From Bacillota bacterium (GTDB lineage Bacteria > Bacillota > Clostridia > Tissierellales > Peptoniphilaceae): a stretch of 9,253 nucleotides of DNA. Made by a program: the position numbers and the translations under genes. The stretch covers positions 1 to 9,253 of the forward strand of contig JAEXBU010000075.1 in NCBI GenBank assembly GCA_023393815.1. Direction: 5' to 3'. Positions 7,499-9,253 of this stretch are shown here, piece by piece. The notes beneath the pieces were generated by a model. It had not been told where the DNA came from. It did no database searches and was given only the letters and a program-made list of their open reading frames with translations. Numbering within the stretch: the stretch's first letter is position 1; each line of letters starts with the position of its first letter.

Positions 7499-9112
7499 TT
7501 AGTTTAACCCTTCGTTATCCTCCACGATGTAGCGAGCGATATAATCTTCGTAATTCATCTTGGCATCTCTAAAGCTTCCGTCTTCTTTTATCTCGATCAT
7601 GCGATTGGCAATAGAAGAAATAAATTGATGGTCGTGGGATGTAAAGAGCAAATTGCCCTTAAATTCGATCAGTCCGTTGTTCACCGCCTCGATGCTTTCC
7701 AAATCCAAGTGGTTGGTCGGTTGATCGAAAATGAGCACGTTGGCAGGGTCGATCATCATTTTGGAAAACATCATCCGCACCCGTTCGCCCCCGGAGAGGA
7801 CGTCGGCTTTTTTCAAGGCCTCGTCCCCGGAAAAGAGCATACGGCCCAACAGAGAACGCATGACAATTTCCGATTGGTCTTCGCTGTAATCCCGCAACCA
7901 GTCGATGAGCGTCTTGTCCACGCCGTCAAAATAACGGTTGTTGTCCCGAGGGAAGTAGCGCATGGTAATGGTCTGCCCCCACTTAAATTCGCCGGTGTAG
8001 TCCGTGGAATTTCCCGTCAACACTTCAAAGAGGCGGGTAATCGCCACTTCGTTTCCGATAAAGGCCACCTTGTCGTCCTTGTCCAATCGGAAATGGAGAT
8101 TCCGAAAAAGGACGCTTCCGTTCGATTCCGAAGAGAGGTTTTCCACCGTCAGAATTTCGTTTCCCACTTCTCTCGAAAGGGTAAAGCCGACGAAGGGGTA
8201 GCGCCGGGAAGAGGGGCGAATTTCCGTAAGGTCGATTTTGTCCAGGAGCTTTTTGCGGCTCGTAGCCTGCCGGGACTTGGACTTGTTGGCGCTGAAGCGG
8301 GCGATAAAGTTTTGCAACTCTTTGATCTTTTCTTCCTTCTTCCTATTTTGTTCCCGAATGAGCTTTGCGGCCAATTGCCCGGACTCGTACCAAAAATCGT
8401 AGTTCCCCGTGACCATGTTAATCTTGCCGAAGTCGATGTCCACCATATGGGTGCATACGTTGTTCAAAAAATACCGGTCGTGGCTTACGATAATGACGAT
8501 CCCTTCGAAATCCGCCAGGAAATCCTCCAGCCACAAAACCGCCTTCACGTCCAAACCGTTGGTGGGCTCGTCCAGCAAAAGAATTTCCGGATTGCCGAAG
8601 AGAGCCTGTGCCAAAAGCACCTTCACCTTCTCCGATTCGCGAAGCTCGTACATCCTCCGATCGTGTTTTTCCAGGCCGATCCCCAAACCCTGCAAAAGGC
8701 GGGAGGCATCGGACTCCGCTTCGTAGCCGTTCATTTCCGCAAAGCGCGCCTCCAATTCCCCGGCGCGAATGCCGTCTTCGTCGGAAAAGTCCGGCTTCAT
8801 GTAAATGGCGTCCTTCTCCTTTTGAATGGCGTAAAGCTCTTCATTCCCCTGAATGACCGTGTCCATGACCGTAAAGTCTTCGTAGGCGTAGTGGTCTTGT
8901 TTTAACTTCGATAATCGTTCGTTCCTGTCCTTGGATACGTGGCCTGTAGAGGGCTCCTTCTCCCCTGAAAGAATTTTTAAAAACGTAGATTTCCCCGCCC
9001 CGTTGGCGCCGATGACGCCGTAACAGTTGCCCCGTTGAAAGAGCAAATTCACGTCGTCGAATAATTTTTTATCGGGAAAAAGCACGCTTACGTCGGATAC
9101 TTGTAACATCAT
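7499..9112 (-). CDS. ABC-F family ATPase, YkpA/YbiT-like, probable ribosome-associated factor
   Basis: The 537-residue soluble protein has two ATP-binding cassettes and no membrane segments, the ABC-F layout; such proteins bind the ribosomal E site and modulate translation. NBD1 has Walker A GANGAGKST (35-43), Walker B with D181/E182 and H-switch H211. An interdomain linker (about 245-310) contains the basic stretch KSKSRQATSRKKLLDKI. NBD2 has signature LSGGE (439-443) and H493. Three elements are altered: the NBD1 signature reads LRESE (157-161), the NBD2 P-loop reads GNEVAITRL without the lysine, and the NBD2 catalytic glutamate is Q464 (DQPTNHLD). All three belong to one composite ATP site. 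Length and sequence style fit YkpA of Bacillota (about 540). Tandem ATG codons at 9112 and 9109 follow GAAGG, three and six bases away. The leader is short, giving no sign of antibiotic-induced attenuation, so a housekeeping role seems more likely than resistance. Confidence 0.92.
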   Translation of the reverse strand: MMLQVSDVSVLFPDKKLFDDVNLLFQRGNCYGVIGANGAGKSTFLKILSGEKEPSTGHVSKDRNERLSKLKQDHYAYEDFTVMDTVIQGNEELYAIQKEKDAIYMKPDFSDEDGIRAGELEARFAEMNGYEAESDASRLLQGLGIGLEKHDRRMYELRESEKVKVLLAQALFGNPEILLLDEPTNGLDVKAVLWLEDFLADFEGIVIIVSHDRYFLNNVCTHMVDIDFGKINMVTGNYDFWYESGQLAAKLIREQNRKKEEKIKELQNFIARFSANKSKSRQATSRKKLLDKIDLTEIRPSSRRYPFVGFTLSREVGNEILTVENLSSESNGSVLFRNLHFRLDKDDKVAFIGNEVAITRLFEVLTGNSTDYTGEFKWGQTITMRYFPRDNNRYFDGVDKTLIDWLRDYSEDQSEIVMRSLLGRMLFSGDEALKKADVLSGGERVRMMFSKMMIDPANVLIFDQPTNHLDLESIEAVNNGLIEFKGNLLFTSHDHQFISSIANRMIEIKEDGSFRDAKMNYEDYIARYIVEDNEGLN

Positions 9113-9144
9113 TCACCTTCTCATTTCTAATTTTCGTTGCTATT

Positions 9145-9171
9145 ATTGTATCATGAAATGTATTCCGCCAA
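9145..9171 (-). promoter_or_regulatory. Extended -10 promoter for the ABC-F gene
   Basis: On the minus strand TGATACAAT (9145-9153) is an extended -10 element with a 5/6 match to TATAAT. A weak -35-like TTGGCG lies at 9166-9171, but the spacing is only 15 bases, so the extended -10 probably does most of the work. The leader would be about 25-30 bases. It may also serve ppx and ppk, since no strong promoter is seen in the 49-bp gap after the ABC-F gene. Confidence 0.5.
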
Positions 9172-9228
9172 CGGGGCTATCGACATTCCTCGGAATTTGA
9201 AAATGTTTGCCCGCCCACGAGCCCCACT

Positions 9229-9239
9229 TGTGCTATAAT
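9229..9239 (+). promoter_or_regulatory. Extended -10 promoter pointing out of the right edge
   Basis: TGTGCTATAAT is a perfect match to the Gram-positive extended -10 pattern TRTGnTATAAT. No good -35 is found 16-18 bases upstream, where the sequence is C-rich, which is usual for extended -10 promoters. Transcription would begin near 9246 and read into a divergent gene beyond the window. Confidence 0.6.
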
Positions 9240-9253
9240 GCTAAGTAATGGAT

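Noticed and set aside
7450..7500. Possible promoter for ppx (TACAAT on the minus strand, with TTTACA upstream)
   Set aside because: The spacing between the boxes is 20 bases and there is no extended -10, so it is too weak to call; AT-rich gaps often give such matches.
7625..8905. A 426-codon open frame on the plus strand opposite the ABC-F gene
   Set aside because: It is fully antisense to a strongly conserved protein gene, has no recognisable domain, no ribosome site or promoter that I could see, and its composition is that expected of a mirror frame.
9173..9225. Inverted repeat GGGGCT / AGCCCC flanking about 40 bases
   Set aside because: Six-base arms with a long gap in a C/G-rich stretch are likely by chance; no terminal repeats, target duplication or transposase suggest a mobile element.
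1..9253. Search for CRISPR arrays, tRNA/rRNA genes, insertion sequences, toxin-antitoxin or phage genes
   Set aside because: No regularly spaced repeats, RNA gene signatures, transposase or phage motifs were seen; almost all sequence is accounted for by conserved housekeeping-type genes.

Overview
The window looks like ordinary chromosomal backbone from a low-to-moderate GC Gram-positive bacterium, most likely Bacillota of the Clostridia/Tissierellia type. This is inferred from strong AGGAGG-type ribosome binding sites, GTG starts, a YkpA-like ABC-F protein, a PatA/AlgI-type MBOAT with a lipid-anchored-style SGNH partner, and tightly packed co-oriented genes. No mobile element, phage gene, CRISPR array, rRNA or tRNA was seen. 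All seven recognised genes are on the minus strand, so they are transcribed from right to left.

Right block (about 9153 down to 4351): an ABC-F ribosome-associated ATPase, then a short exopolyphosphatase (ppx), then polyphosphate kinase (ppk). An extended -10 promoter precedes the ABC-F gene. A 49-bp gap separates it from ppx, ppx overlaps ppk by one base, and a clean Rho-independent terminator at 4351-4378 closes the block. ppk and ppx make and degrade inorganic polyphosphate; the ABC-F protein probably acts on the ribosome.

Left block (about 4321 down to 1, running off the window): a well-formed sigma-A-type promoter drives four genes in very tight succession. They are an MBOAT membrane O-acyltransferase, its probable SGNH-fold extracytoplasmic partner, an O6-alkylguanine-DNA alkyltransferase (ogt-like), and a CPA1-type potassium/proton antiporter with a C-terminal TrkA-C (RCK_C) domain that is cut by the window edge. 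The genes are separated by 12 bp, then a GTGA overlap, then an ATGA overlap, which suggests translational coupling. The first two genes form a recognisable acyl-transfer pair for a cell-surface polymer; why DNA repair and cation transport genes follow them is not clear from the sequence.

At the far right (9229-9239) a perfect extended -10 element on the plus strand points out of the window, so a divergent gene probably lies just beyond.

The most notable observation is in the ABC-F protein. NBD1 signature, NBD2 Walker A and NBD2 Walker B glutamate are all altered, and these three elements belong to the same composite ATP site, while the other site is intact. I found no convincing wholly new system.
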